A stretch of DNA of 64,000 nucleotides from Enoplolaimus lenunculus (GCA_030248215.1 JASANG010001569.1:1-64000); one strand, 5' to 3'; positions 1 to 10,112 are shown, counted from the stretch's first letter. The notes: generated by a model not told the origin, from the sequence alone. A program made the numbers and translations.

Positions 1-1
1 C

Positions 2-361
2 TGTGTAAAATGGTATAATGGGCAGAACAAACAAAACAAAACTACTACCAGTTATGGTATACAATGGATAAACAACAACTCCACTAATTTATATTTTAGT
101 GTATTTTTACAACCGCCTTCTAATGAGAGTTGGAGCGTTCAGATTGTATACGTACTTAACGTTTTTGAACATTTGTTTTACAGTTTACCGCGTAAATTTT
201 ATTACTCTACAGTTTTTATTGACGCAGTCGGTCTTTACCGCGTGTATACGTTGACAGATTGCAACGCAGGAGCAAAAGTTGTGTCTAAATTGGTAACATT
301 TGACTTATCTAATATACTGGAAGCGAAAAAAATTAATATTAATATTTGGAAGGCAAATTGA
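2..361 (+). CDS. C-terminal part of an unidentified protein, open to the left edge
   Basis: The frame is open from the first complete codon of the window to a TGA at 359-361, giving at least 119 residues; the start lies outside the window. The visible part is rich in Asn, Tyr and Val, with alternating hydrophobic stretches such as YYSTVFIDAVGLYRVYTLTD, which would suit beta structure. There is no Cys pattern, no evident membrane segment and no family I recognise. It has no visible intron, and the next reading frame starts two bases after its stop. That packing is unusual for a host gene and recalls viral or other selfish DNA, but no hallmark gene is visible, so this is only a suggestion. Confidence 0.5.
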   Translation, partial: CVKWYNGQNKQNKTTTSYGIQWINNNSTNLYFSVFLQPPSNESWSVQIVYVLNVFEHLFYSLPRKFYYSTVFIDAVGLYRVYTLTDCNAGAKVVSKLVTFDLSNILEAKKININIWKAN

Positions 362-363
362 AA

Positions 364-570
364 ATGAAAAATATTACAGCTGTTGTGGATCTTGTTACCA
401 ATCAATACCTGAAGGAAGAAATTATGTTTTGGAAAAGTAAAGTGGATGATTTTTTTAAGAATTATGCAAAAACTGGTGATTTTATTGATGGGCCGTCTTT
501 ATATGAAGATCAGCTACAAGCATATATGCGAAAACGCGCGGCAATGGTTAATGCTGTTAATGATAATTAA
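364..570 (+). CDS. Small unidentified protein, 68 residues
   Basis: An ATG at 364 follows the stop of the upstream frame after only two bases and opens a 68-residue frame ending with TAA at 568-570. The product is charged and looks helical (motifs YLKEEIMFWKSKVDDFFKNY and YMRKRAAM), with no signal peptide and no membrane segment. The spacing suggests co-expression with the upstream frame. A poly(A) signal (679-684) and a hammerhead ribozyme (694-750) follow. Function unknown. Chance occurrence is possible for so short a frame, but the tight coupling to an open upstream frame argues for it. Confidence 0.4.
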   Translation: MKNITAVVDLVTNQYLKEEIMFWKSKVDDFFKNYAKTGDFIDGPSLYEDQLQAYMRKRAAMVNAVNDN

Positions 571-678
571 GGAAAAAAGAACAATTCCGGAATAACATTT
601 TGAAAAGAAATGAAAAATTGTATTTAAAATATCCTCTGTTTTATGCTATAAATAATAACGAAATTGTAAGTTTTTTCA

Positions 679-684
679 AATAAA
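679..684 (+). promoter_or_regulatory. Poly(A) signal AATAAA
   Basis: This is the first canonical hexamer downstream of the stop at 570. It sits 15 bases before the predicted self-cleavage point of the hammerhead ribozyme, which is the normal distance between AAUAAA and a poly(A) cleavage site. Confidence 0.4.
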
Positions 685-693
685 AATTTAAAA

Positions 694-750
694 AACATAA
701 CGGTAGCCATAAAGCCGTCTGATGAGTACCCTTGGCAGGTACGAAATGTT
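694..750 (+). ncRNA. Type III hammerhead ribozyme
   Basis: All parts of a hammerhead are present in order. Stem III is AACAT (694-698) pairing with ATGTT (746-750). The cleavage triplet is AUA, with H17 at 699 and predicted cleavage between 699 and 700. Stem I is ACGG (700-703) with CCGT (715-718) around an 11-base loop. The core CTGATGA spans 719-725. Stem II is GTACC (726-730) with GGTAC (738-742) around a 7-base loop. The second core segment GAA spans 743-745, followed by the A15.1:U16.1 pair. Every base pair is Watson-Crick and no core base is missing. It stands 124 bases after a stop codon, on the same strand as the two packed frames. The open stem III makes it type III rather than the type I form usual in Penelope-like retroelements. 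Confidence 0.82.
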
Positions 751-3264
751 ATTACGTTCTATATTGGTTTATTTCTGAAAGATTTTTGCCGCTGAAATCT
801 ATCATATAATTAAAATTCTGTTCTGCCCAATGTTTTCCACGTAATTATAGGTATATGCACGGAATTTTGGTTTCATTATTATATACACTTTTGTTTTTCC
901 AAAACAACAACGCTGAAAAATTATTCAGCTCGGCTTATCCGAAAATACAATCTTTATGCAACCACCAGTTGCTTCGTACCATTCCAACCAGAAATGAAAA
1001 TTGTTCGCAAGAAATGTTTACCTCAATTTCACCTTCTCAAATAATACACTCGAAAATGTTTAAATGTTTATCTTATATATAAATGACGGTCAGTAATCAA
1101 TCTTTGAGGTTGGCAGCCCCTTTTGACAAAAGTCTTTGTGTTTAGTTATTACTAACTATGTTGAGTGCCGGCATTCAAGATGTTCATTGGTCCCTACACC
1201 CCCGTATCATTGGAATGTGAGTCTGAATACCAAATTTTTACTATTCTTTCCGTTCCAAAATATCACTGCTTTTCACATGACTAAACGTTTGGCTGATAGT
1301 CAATTTTTAACACAGAAAGTACCGTTCATACAAATTGTGTTAACAAAGCATCCAGTTCCGGAAAAAATTCTCACCCGGTTTCGCTATTCGGTTATTAATA
1401 TTCGGTCGGTCACGCTATAGGATCTATGTACATTTATGTGGACATTAATTTTTTCGTTTACTGATCACGTTAATCGAAAATTTCCAGTGTATTTGTTTCT
1501 GACCTCCGTTAGCCAGACTCAGTTCTTATGTGAACAATATTTCTGCTTATTTATCTGTATACCAAAAAATAATAAAGTCGAGCTGGGTGGTCTTGCATTT
1601 GCAAACCTTTATTTTGAGGTGTTGCTGGCAAAAACACAATTTATTTGTTTCAAAGAATTGCGAAACGAAATTGTTTACGAAAACATTTTGTTTACAATTG
1701 TTTTGAGGATATAGGTTTATCAGTTTTCGAACAACCTTATTACCTTGTTTTCGTTGGCAACTATTGAAACTTGGTATATATGGACTGTTTTGGTTCGTGT
1801 AGATTGTTTTCTGACTTTAAATAGATTTTTGAGCTCGGTTTTGTTAACACTGTAATTCAATTATGGACTAAATGATCCTGCTCCAGGCTTATAATACGAT
1901 TCCAGGATTTGGAATGCAGGCAATTTAATGTGCCCGACTCCAGCTAGACTGTTGCAACAGTTATTTCTATTTTAAAAGACTATAACCTTAAGCGTGTAGG
2001 TAACGCAAGAGACATATATATTCACTGTCGCAATAGACGCTTCGGGTAGCATCAGTATAGCTGAACTTTCAGATTATCAATTTATTTTGGAAAGTAATTC
2101 TGTATTTTCAAATGTGTGCAGCATCTTTTACCAGCTGGAGATAGGTCACGTCACTTTCGAACCAGGGAATTGCGGGGGTTAAATATTTAGCATATTCATT
2201 GCAGTGGATTTGCTTACTTTTGTGCAAAATTTGAGATCTGTGTTTATAGCAGTTTGTTAGTTTGAAAACCTATCGTTAACTGATAAGTGCTAACAGGATT
2301 GAGAACCAGAAAAAAACCATCGAAAAACTGTTTTTCCAGTTTTTTCGTTTTTGTCGAGGGAGGGGGGCGGGTGGAAAGATCAAAAAACAGAAAAACTTTT
2401 TATTATAAACTCAGTAAATCACTCGACAATCAGCGAGAAAACATCGCGGAAACCGTGAGAAATTGGTTTTTCTCACGCTCCCGTAGCCGCGAAGGCTGAT
2501 ATACTGAGTAGGAATCTGTGGTGGATCCAGGAAACTCTGACATTGAGAGTGCTTCGAGATATAGCGGAAACACTCGCGAGCCAAGTGAGTCAAAAGTAGG
2601 GTGGCACAGAATCCACGATTTGACCGAATCCGAATCTAGTAATTTGTCGAATCCGATGAATATTTTTCCAATTTTTTCCATTTTTTCCGGTAATTTTTTT
2701 CCGGCTAACACCCTGTCTGCTACTATACATTTCCTTAATCTTAAAGTGATTGCTGTATATTTGAGATTTTTCTGTTTCTCTTTGATGCAGCATTTATTGC
2801 AGGTATCTGCAGCGTTAGGTTCGGAACGTAACAGTGCCGAGGTGGGCTTCCCCAAACTTCTGGGTGGAGGCCACCCGCGTACAAGTGGATACAGAACTTC
2901 TTGGTATTTGATCAGTGTTTATTCGAGCTGACACTCGCGTTTGTTAGCTGTGACGGCACCATTCCAAAAACAGCTTCACACAACAATTGCAAAATAATGG
3001 ATTCAAAAAGTAAACCCATCTTTAAAATAAATCAAGACTCCGCGCGCAGCGCGAATTTTTTTCGACATAATTATTTGAACAGCTCATACTTTAGGTAAAA
3101 CTCTTTTAATCTTCGCATGCTTCAACCAAGGGAGACAGCATACGGCACACATCACTCCAAAACTGTTTGTATTAACGTTATTGCATTTCGTTTGGGCGGG
3201 TCATTAAATAATCTCTTTGCAAGGTAGATTTTTTACTGCAAAATAATTTACTGTTTTAGCAAAA

Positions 3265-3708
3265 ATGGATACCAATAATCCCTACAACTTTGAAATTTTT
3301 GGTATTTTCGATTATACAGTGTTTGAACAAAAATTTGCAACAGCTGTAACTTGCGTAATATGCCAAGAAGATTTCGAAACTGGGGAACTATTGTGTGCAC
3401 CTGTATGTAGTTGTAAAACTGTGATTCACGCAACTTGTCAACTGGACTATACCACTTCGCGTTGGCAATTAAACCAGAACCCAAAATGCTGCATTTGTCG
3501 TGAAGATATTTATACATTAGTAACCAGCGAACTGGAGGACATAACCTTGCCTTGGACTAGTCATGCGGCGTCGACTGAATTAATTAATGCTGTAATGGCT
3601 GCATTAGATGACGATGATGACGAAATAACCATTATGAACGATATATGGTCTTGGTTGTTGAGTGATGATGATGAAGATGATAGTGACGATGAAGACTACA
3701 TACCATAG
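3265..3708 (+). CDS. RING-CH zinc-finger protein, acidic tail (copy 1)
   Basis: This is a 147-residue intronless product. Residues 30-78 form a RING-CH (RINGv) pattern: C30-x2-C33, C48-x-C50, H55-x2-C58 and C75-x2-C78. This matches the C4HC3 order of MARCH-type and viral K3-type E3 ubiquitin ligases. Unlike MARCH proteins it has no transmembrane segment, so it would be soluble. The last 40 residues are extremely acidic (runs of Asp and Glu). The sequence between the finger and the tail is unremarkable. The ATG at 3265 lies five bases after TTTTAG, which could be a splice or trans-splice acceptor. A paralogue starts 34 bases after its stop. Ubiquitin ligase activity is inferred from the motif only. 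Confidence 0.75.
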   Translation: MDTNNPYNFEIFGIFDYTVFEQKFATAVTCVICQEDFETGELLCAPVCSCKTVIHATCQLDYTTSRWQLNQNPKCCICREDIYTLVTSELEDITLPWTSHAASTELINAVMAALDDDDDEITIMNDIWSWLLSDDDEDDSDDEDYIP

Positions 3709-3742
3709 TTGATAAACATATCGTGTATTCTAGCATATTATT

Positions 3743-4129
3743 ATGCTTAATTACATTAATATATTTGACATTTTCGGCATAAACAATAATACCTTGTATC
3801 AACAAAAATTTGCTGTTGCCAGCACCTGTGTTATCTGTTTAGAAGATTTCGAAGAAGGAGAACTATTATGTCTACCAAATTGTTCCTGTAAAAATATCGT
3901 CCACCCACAGTGTCAGTTACAATATAACGAAGCCCGCCAACAACTAGGGCAACCCCCTAAATGCAGCATCTGCCGAGATGAAATCGATGATTTAATTATG
4001 AACACCAATAACTATGAACACTTCAGTCTTACCACAGCAAGTCCTCAACTAGCGGAAGCAATTTCCAATGCTTTAAATGAAATTGATGACGACGTTGCGA
4101 TTGTGTACGAAGTAATACGACTGGATTAG
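3743..4129 (+). CDS. RING-CH zinc-finger protein (copy 2)
   Basis: This is a 128-residue intronless paralogue of the gene just upstream. It has the same start-to-finger spacing, a similar N-terminus (NxF-I-FGI) and the same C4HC3 ligands: C29, C32, C47, C49, H54, C57, C74 and C77. The shared block EDFE-GELLC after the second Cys is nearly identical in the two proteins. The acidic tail of copy 1 is shortened here. The start codon follows TATTCTAG by ten bases. No poly(A) signal lies between the two genes, while AATAAA occurs 43 bases after this stop, which is consistent with one dicistronic transcript. It is probably a soluble E3 ligase-like protein with unknown targets. Confidence 0.75.
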   Translation: MLNYINIFDIFGINNNTLYQQKFAVASTCVICLEDFEEGELLCLPNCSCKNIVHPQCQLQYNEARQQLGQPPKCSICRDEIDDLIMNTNNYEHFSLTTASPQLAEAISNALNEIDDDVAIVYEVIRLD

Positions 4130-4171
4130 ATATTACCACGGCATCGACGTTTCGCAAAAGAGCAAAAGGTG

Positions 4172-4177
4172 AATAAA
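4172..4177 (+). promoter_or_regulatory. Poly(A) signal AATAAA after the RING-CH pair
   Basis: Canonical hexamer 43 bases downstream of the second RING-CH stop. None is found between the two RING-CH genes. Confidence 0.5.
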
Positions 4178-4216
4178 TATACATGTATATATACTAATTT
4201 AACTTTGTATGCAAAA

Positions 4217-4411
4217 ATGTGTGTGTCTAACTATTTGCTTTGGAGCATGAGTGTTTGGTGCTTGCTTGCTGCCTGCTTGCTCGGTTTGCAGTGTAATGCT
4301 GCCTGGATATCGAAAGATATCTTGCCGGTCCCAAGCCCGGATAAAAGCAGAGGGGTTCTAATGCTTTTTATTAACCCAATTCACTGCTGCATTCCAGAAA
4401 TTTTTGATTAA
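4217..4411 (+). CDS. Possible small secreted protein, 64 residues
   Basis: From the ATG at 4217 the frame begins with a signal-peptide-like hydrophobic segment (about residues 10-27, LLAACLLGLQCNA with a plausible cut after Ala). A short tail of about 37 residues with two adjacent Cys follows. The hydrophobic part is encoded by a GCTTGCTTGCTGCCTGC simple repeat, so it may be fortuitous. No homology is recognised. It could also be a first exon. Confidence 0.2.
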   Translation: MCVSNYLLWSMSVWCLLAACLLGLQCNAAWISKDILPVPSPDKSRGVLMLFINPIHCCIPEIFD

Positions 4412-4432
4412 TGAGGTTTACCTTACCCTGTT

Positions 4433-4575
4433 TTTTTACGATAAACAGCTGACACCAGAAAACAGGTGTCTTGGGTGTGTCTTTTTACGATAAACAGCTG
4501 ACACAGAGAACAGGTGTTTTGGGTGTATCTTTTTACAATAAACAGCTGACACCAGAAAACAACTGTGTGGGACAG
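4433..4575. repeat. 49-bp tandem repeat, three copies
   Basis: Three head-to-tail copies start at 4433, 4482 and about 4529. Each begins with TTTTTAC(G/A)ATAAACAGCTG and contains GACAC(C)AGA-AACA. The second copy is slightly shorter and the third diverges after AACAA. Confidence 0.85.
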
Positions 4576-4579
4576 ATGA

Positions 4580-5148
4580 CCTGACTAATGGGTTTACCAG
4601 GTGATAGGTGATTAATAGGTTTACCAAGTGGTTTGCCAGGTGATTAATTGGTTTACCAGGTGATTAATTGGTTTGGCAGGCGGTTTACCAAGTGGTTTAC
4701 CAGGTGATTAATAGGTTTACCATGTGATTAATTGGTTTGCCAGGCGGTTTATCACGTGGTTTACCCAGGTGATTAATAGGTTTACCAAGTGATTAATTGG
4801 TTTACCTAGGTGGTTTATCCAGGTGATTAATAGGTTTACCATGTGATTAATTGGTTTGCCAGGAGATTAATAGATTTACCAGGCGGTTTACCAAGTGGTT
4901 TACCAGGTGATTAATAGGTTTACCAGGTGATTAATTGGTTTACCTAACGTGATTAATGGATTTACCAGGTGATTAATAGGTTTACCATGTGATTAATTGG
5001 TTTGCCAGGAGATTAATAGATTTACCAGGCGGTTTACCAAGTGGTTTACCAGGTGATTAATAGGTTTACCAGGTGATTAATTGGTTTACCTAACGTGATT
5101 AATGGATTTACCAGGTGATTAATAGGTTTACCATGTGATTAATGGATT
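4580..5148. repeat. Minisatellite based on GGTTTACCAGGTGATTAAT
   Basis: About thirty variant units of 13-20 bp built from GGTTTACCAGGTGATTAAT(A/T). A higher-order duplication with a period of about 146 bp is visible: the segment starting at 4838 recurs at 4984. The array follows the RING-CH pair and ends at a G-rich run near 5165. Confidence 0.9.
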
Positions 5149-5238
5149 TCTGTCCACCCCTCCGGGAGGGGGGGGTAAAACCCCCATTTTATATCTACTG
5201 CTGTTCTATATGTGGGTAAATTGTTCGCGATAACCTGA

Positions 5239-5436
5239 CCGTCCCATGAAAATATCAGGGGCGGAACGTTTTTTGTCGAACTAGAAAAGAATAAGCTTAA
5301 GCTTTAGATTAATTTTTATGCTTGGCTTATAGGCTTAGGCTTAGATTTAGGTATCGGCTCATTCTGCGCTTTGGCTTAGGCTATGCTTAGGGTTTAGGAA
5401 TATGCTTATAATACTGTTCCGCACCTGTTCTTAACA
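5239..5436. mobile_element. TTAGGC-rich short DNA element, family C (degenerate)
   Basis: It has the family C end CAGGGGCGGAACGTTTTT on the left, degenerate TTAGGC units inside, and GGAATATGCTTATAATACTG followed by TTCCGC and CCTGTTC on the right. It is non-autonomous. Confidence 0.65.
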
Positions 5437-6539
5437 TCGGACAGCTGAGCATAGTGAAAAATGGTATTACAAAATTTTCAATGCGAAGGACCCCTTTATA
5501 AATGATAGATTTCAATCCCTTATACCCCATCCCAGGACAGTCTTGAAATAACAGTTCAAAACTTTTTTGGACCAATCGTTAATTAATCCCAAAACTGTTT
5601 ACCTGTGCAGGAAGATTAATTTTCACTTCCGGTTCCGTGTTAATATGTTTGATACCGGCTCGAGGTACACAAAGCATAAGTATTGCCGGCAGGCAAGTGT
5701 TTTGTCAATTGTTCAAGGGATTTTGTAGCTACAGGAGGGCTTGGACGGGGGTGCGGCAGGTGGGACCACAGGTGTAAGTGGGTAAAGATTTTTACACGCG
5801 CTACGCTTTACCCGCTGAAATTTTTTTACCCGCTGGTATGCCCGCGCAAAATTGCTTTACCCATTACCCGCGTTTACCCGCCCTTATTTTTGTTCTGCGT
5901 TCATTACAAACAGTGTATAGATGTTAGTCACTCAAGTTACGTTTACAAAAACTTTTTATTAATAACTTTGAAAGCAAACCATTCAGTAAAAAATGTAACA
6001 CCGGATTATATGGCACATTACACCTATCACCAGTAAAGCTAGGTTGTTTGCCGATGAGTGAACATAATCAGTGAATCAAAAGGTTCTTGTGTGTACGAAA
6101 TCATTGTAGTTAACATCGTATCATCACGCATTTCATTTTTGGTTACCTCGCAATTTGTGTTGCGATTTCATTCAGAAAACTTGTGACCATGTTGTTCCGA
6201 GCCAAAGAAAATATAACCTCTATAGGAACAGCGAAGAATGTCACCAAATGCTACAATGATAAGCTGTACTTCAAACATTTCTGTTGAAATGTATGTGAAA
6301 GATATTCCCGCGTGCATGGGCCTAATTCAGCCAGAACCATAATTCTTAGCAACCTGCTTTATTTGTGAGGGATACTAGCTATTATACTTTAAACCGCTGT
6401 TTGCCGTTTTTTATGACAATTTTAGGGGGGTAAACAATCACGACTTTATACCCACGCTTTGAAATTCTTTAGCCGCTGGTATACCCACGTCAAAATTCTC
6501 TTACACATGCCCGCGTTACCCGCGGGTACCCGCTGATAT

Positions 6540-6725
6540 CGTGCAGCTCTGGGTCGGACCCCACCTTAAACTCGCCTTAATATTAAGTCCTATTGACTCG
6601 TGCAAGTTTTTGTCACGAGAACTTGCAGTTGTAAATTGCACGCAGAACTTGCAGCTGCAAGTTTGCCATAGGGAATTTTTAACAAAACTTGTGCGTGCAA
6701 GTTGCAACTGCAGTTTCTGGTAGCA
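6540..6725. mobile_element. TGCAAG-rich palindromic repeat element
   Basis: A dense set of direct and inverted copies of GCAACTTGCAGCTGCAAG-like words. Related sequence lies at about 44425-44600 and, weakly, at 49310-49410. It is probably a short inverted-repeat transposon; the ends are not clear. Confidence 0.45.
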
Positions 6726-6736
6726 AAACCTGAACG

Positions 6737-6932
6737 GTTCAACAGGGCTTAAACATTAACTTACTCTGAGTTTAGTGGATTTCCACTCAGAATTCAGTTG
6801 ATTCTTGATGAGTTAAATAACTTACTCAGAGTGAGTTTTTTGACTCAGAATTATGAGTTCTGAAAGTCCTAACTCAGACTGCGTCATTCAACTCATTCTG
6901 AGTTAAAATCAACTCACTGGCGATTTACAGTG
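6737..6932. mobile_element. CACTGTAAAT-type short element (partial)
   Basis: The right end ATCAACTCACTGGCGATTTA followed by CAGTG is intact, and many GAGTTRA/TYAACTC words fill the inside. The left end is eroded. It is the same family as 30791-31041. Confidence 0.65.
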
Positions 6933-7269
6933 AACGCAGAATGAAATTTATGCTTCCTGAAAATAAGAAGTCGAGTCTTGTAAACCCCCCCGTGGATGCT
7001 CGAATGCGGACCGATCCAAACCAGCTATGACCATCATGGAATTATTGACCCGAAAACCGAGAAACTTAGATTTATAATTTGGTTTATTTGGTTTAAAATT
7101 ATTTTCCAATTCTCGTATTATTAATCTATTATCCCAATCACGGTAGTATATGATGTGTCTAGTGACCTTTATTCTATTAAAATTAATATTTGATTTCTGC
7201 TTTAATCCAATTATTTTCCCCGAGACTTAAGCCTGGTTTTTATTTATGTTTCAGATGTAGTTTTCAAGT

Positions 7270-7500
7270 AATGATTTCAGAGAGCACAGCATGTCAGAAT
7301 TTTTTGTATTAAAATGGTAAGGTTCCCTTACCTTATAATTTTCTCCCTCAGAAAATTTTTTGTGAAAAACACAATTTTACCCACAGAATTTATTTGTGAT
7401 AAAATGGTAAGGTCCCTACCTTACAGTTTTTGCGTTTCATAGCATTTCCCAGCACGCCCCCCCGTCAAAAATTTTTTGATTCGCCACTGATGAGTAGTTA
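7270..7500. repeat. Dispersed tandem repeat with AAGGT(A)GGGAC/CTACCTTAC motif
   Basis: About three units with TCAGAAAATTTTTTG, AAAATGGTAAGGT and CCCTACCTTAC. They end in a segment (TTTTTGCGTTTCATA) shared with the larger copy at 38850-39165. Confidence 0.6.
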
Positions 7501-7889
7501 GCGAGAAAAATGCTTTAGACCCGCAAAATTCAAGTATCCCCTCTGTAAAAGTGTGTTTATTTCTCGTCTTTCCAGCAATTTAAAGGAGTGACATATTCCT
7601 TTAGTAGTCCCCTATACTACGACACCTGATTATCTTTTATCATTTTGATTTGAGAGCCTAGCGGGTCTTGGTATTAACCCATCATACGTCAAAATTCCAA
7701 ATTAAATTACGCATCCGTTGCACATGAGTAAATTGAATTCCAAAAGTAATAATAATGCGTCCTGGGTGCCCAAATGATGTGAAAAGTTGTGTTTTTAACC
7801 CGTTGAGACCATGGCGAAAAATCAGAAAAGTTTATCATTAAATTATTCTACGCAACAATAACCCTGATGTCCAGCATCGAATATACATG

Positions 7890-8055
7890 CGAGCCCATAG
7901 CCAAGAAGGGGCAAGAGGGCTCAGGCCCCCCTGGAAAATTTTTTTGCCCCACTGAAAAATTTTCAACCTTTCTTGTAACTCATTGAAAACCCTTGAATTC
8001 CCCTCCTGAAAAATGTTTTTAGCCCCCCCTGGCAAGATGAGCTGGCTACGAGCCT
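7890..8055. mobile_element. hAT-like short element, GGCCCGTAGCCA ends
   Basis: Ends are GAGCCCATAGCCA on the left and TGGCTACGAGCCTG on the right. The interior is rich in CCCCCCTGGAAAATTTTT-like words and is shared with 13327-13484 and 16471-16636. Confidence 0.6.
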
Positions 8056-8173
8056 GTACACACGGAATAGTATGAAAATTAGCTGTTTGCGCAAATATAT
8101 TGCTTAATTTACACCCAGATCCCATAGAGGTGGCGATATCGTTGTTATGAATTCTCTAAACCCAGTACCACTG

Positions 8174-8703
8174 CACTGTAAAATCCAGTGAGTTGATTTA
8201 ACTCAGAACGAGTTTAATCCACTCACAAACCTGAGATGTGAATTACGCATATATTTCAGAACTCAGAATTACTGAATTGATTGAAGTCATACTGAATTAA
8301 TTAATCAACTCACCCAGAATTAACCCTTTCTCACATGAAAATTTTCTATTTCCCCGGAGACCTACTTTTATGCTAGGATCCGAACTCCAGTGACTGGAGT
8401 GGGAGGCGTATACCATCACCACTCAGCTATAGGAGCTTGACGCTCGAGCCCGAGGGGGCTTTCACGTCTTGTGGTGATTTAGTACTATGTACGGTGCGAT
8501 ATATACTATTTAACGTATATACACTGCGCTGAGTTGCCTACAGGCAACTCAATGTGAGAAGGGTTTATATCTGTTGAGAGTGAGTGTTAATGTTTACTGT
8601 CATTAACACAGAAAACTGTTTCCTGTTATGAACACAGAAATAACCAGAAATGACTTAATTCGCTCTCTGAATTGATTAATCAACTCATTGGAATTTACGC
8701 TGT
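8174..8703. mobile_element. CACTGTAAAT-type element interrupted by a second element
   Basis: The left end CACTGTAAAATCCAGTGAG and the right segment with TCAACTCATTGGAATTTA belong to the CACTGTAAAT family. The middle is displaced by the TTAA-flanked element at 8324-8563, so the insertion order is clear: this element was there first. Confidence 0.7.
8324..8563. mobile_element. piggyBac-like short element with tRNA-like core
   Basis: It starts CCCTTTCTCACAT and ends ATGTGAGAAGGG, with TTAA on the left and a degenerate TTTA on the right, as expected of piggyBac-type insertion. The core contains an inverted tRNA-like stretch (GGAGTTCGAATC reads on the minus strand). The second copy is 29663-29921. 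It is nested inside the element at 8174-8703. Confidence 0.7.
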
Positions 8704-8995
8704 GGTTAAAGTCAGTGTTTAAAAATATTGACGCACAAGAAAGCTGGAGAAAAAATTTCGGATTCGCCACTGAAGTTAGGTATCGTTTGCCAATTTTAAA
8801 ATTTTACAAAATTTACTATCCCTGGTAGATCTTCTATTAACCTGTATCAATTTTGATTTCCAACCAGAATTTTTGATGCTGAACAGCGTAAAATATTGCC
8901 ACCCACAGGTCTGTCAACCCATATTAACGATAGGTTCCTCTCCATGTTCACTAAGCGTATACAAGCCTAAACCTAAGCCTAGCTACAAAAATAAC

Positions 8996-9160
8996 GGCCA
9001 ATGTTACATTTAGGGGCGTAACAGTAGATTAAGCGTACTCCTAAGCCTAAGCCTATTAAGCCTAGACCTAAGCCGAAGTAAAAAAATGTAATCTAGAATC
9101 TAAACCTACTCTTTTATAGATCCACCAGAAACCTGGACGCCCCTTAAAGTAACATGAGCC
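8996..9160. mobile_element. TTAGGC-rich short element, family A
   Basis: GGCCAATGTTACATTTAGGG at the left and CCCCTTAAAGTAACATGAGC followed by C at the right are inverted ends. The interior is (CCTAAG)n. Flanks are AAAATAAC (8988-8995) and AAGATAAC (9161-9168), a target duplication with one mismatch. Confidence 0.85.
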
Positions 9161-9263
9161 AAGATAACCATAACATTAAACATAAGTACTTATCCCAATC
9201 TCCAAATCCCCCGTCTTCCCCTTTCGTAGTGGGTATGCCCTTAAAGGACCAGTTTGGTCAACC

Positions 9264-9417
9264 GGTCCATGTATAGAACAGGGCCGGATCGTTTTCCGAG
9301 GGGATATAATAGAGTCAGTTTAAGCTTTAGACTAATTTTTTTGCTTAGGCTTAGACTTAGACTTCGGCTTAGGAATATGCTTATACTACTGTTCCGGCCT
9401 TGTTCTATCCATGGGCC
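9264..9417. mobile_element. TTAGGC-rich short element, family B
   Basis: GGTCCATGTATAGAACAGGG on the left and TGTTCTATCCATGGGCC on the right are inverted ends; GCTTAG repeats lie inside. A perfect 8-bp target duplication GGTCAACC flanks it. Confidence 0.88.
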
Positions 9418-10112
9418 GGTCAACCTATAACCAAATCACTACAGAAATTAATCCGCTAACAGCACTAAAATCATTCTTAGTTGTGCACTTAGATTTCAGA
9501 GTCTAATTTACTACAAGTTTATTATCTCCATTTCCGTTGTGTCAAAAACATTACTCTCTCTCTCTGTGGGTTTCGCTGTTAGGGTTCCAGGGCCATGTAC
9601 GGTCGTTAGTTTCTGAACTTGTAGGACCCTCAGCGGAGTCGCCCTGCCAGTGGCGTAGCCAGGAGTTAATTTCCAATGGGTATAACCTCATGTAACCCGA
9701 ATGTGCAAGCTAGCATAATGAGCTAGAAACTCATTTCGACCTGTAGGATTTTAACCAGTCCGAAGCCTGTGGTTGTTTTCCTCTCTCGACAATTTTGAGG
9801 GTAACGCCCCTATCCCCTATTGCTAAAACGTCAGAAAGTTGTCTTACAAAAATACCCAGCTTATAAGGCGCATTTCATTTTGAAACCGTATTGACAAAGA
9901 ACTCAGCATATGTGGGTTGTGATTTACATGGAACAAAAAGTGGACTGGGTGACATTTGAGACGGCGTGAAACTCATTCTACCAGGATCGGGCAGGGCCAT
10001 AATTTTAGGACTAAGACGGCCACGTCCGAGTATAAATGTTTGCGTGTTTTTCCAGATACTTTTGCCTTAAACAAGACTGTTGTTAAATTTGTGCCAGGTG
10101 CCTTTTAATGTA

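Larger units (their letters stand above)
571..3264. other. Gene-poor stretch
   Basis: Apart from the poly(A) signal and ribozyme near its left end, nothing supportable is visible. Frames of 60-140 codons occur on both strands, but they overlap each other, show no domain and match the background of this AT-rich DNA. Around 2500-2700 the text is rich in GAATC/GATTC repeats and may be an old transposon remnant. Confidence 0.5.

Noticed and set aside
2430-2931. Overlapping frames of 137-141 codons on both strands
   Set aside because: They overlap each other in GAATC-rich repeat-like DNA, without motifs or splice context.
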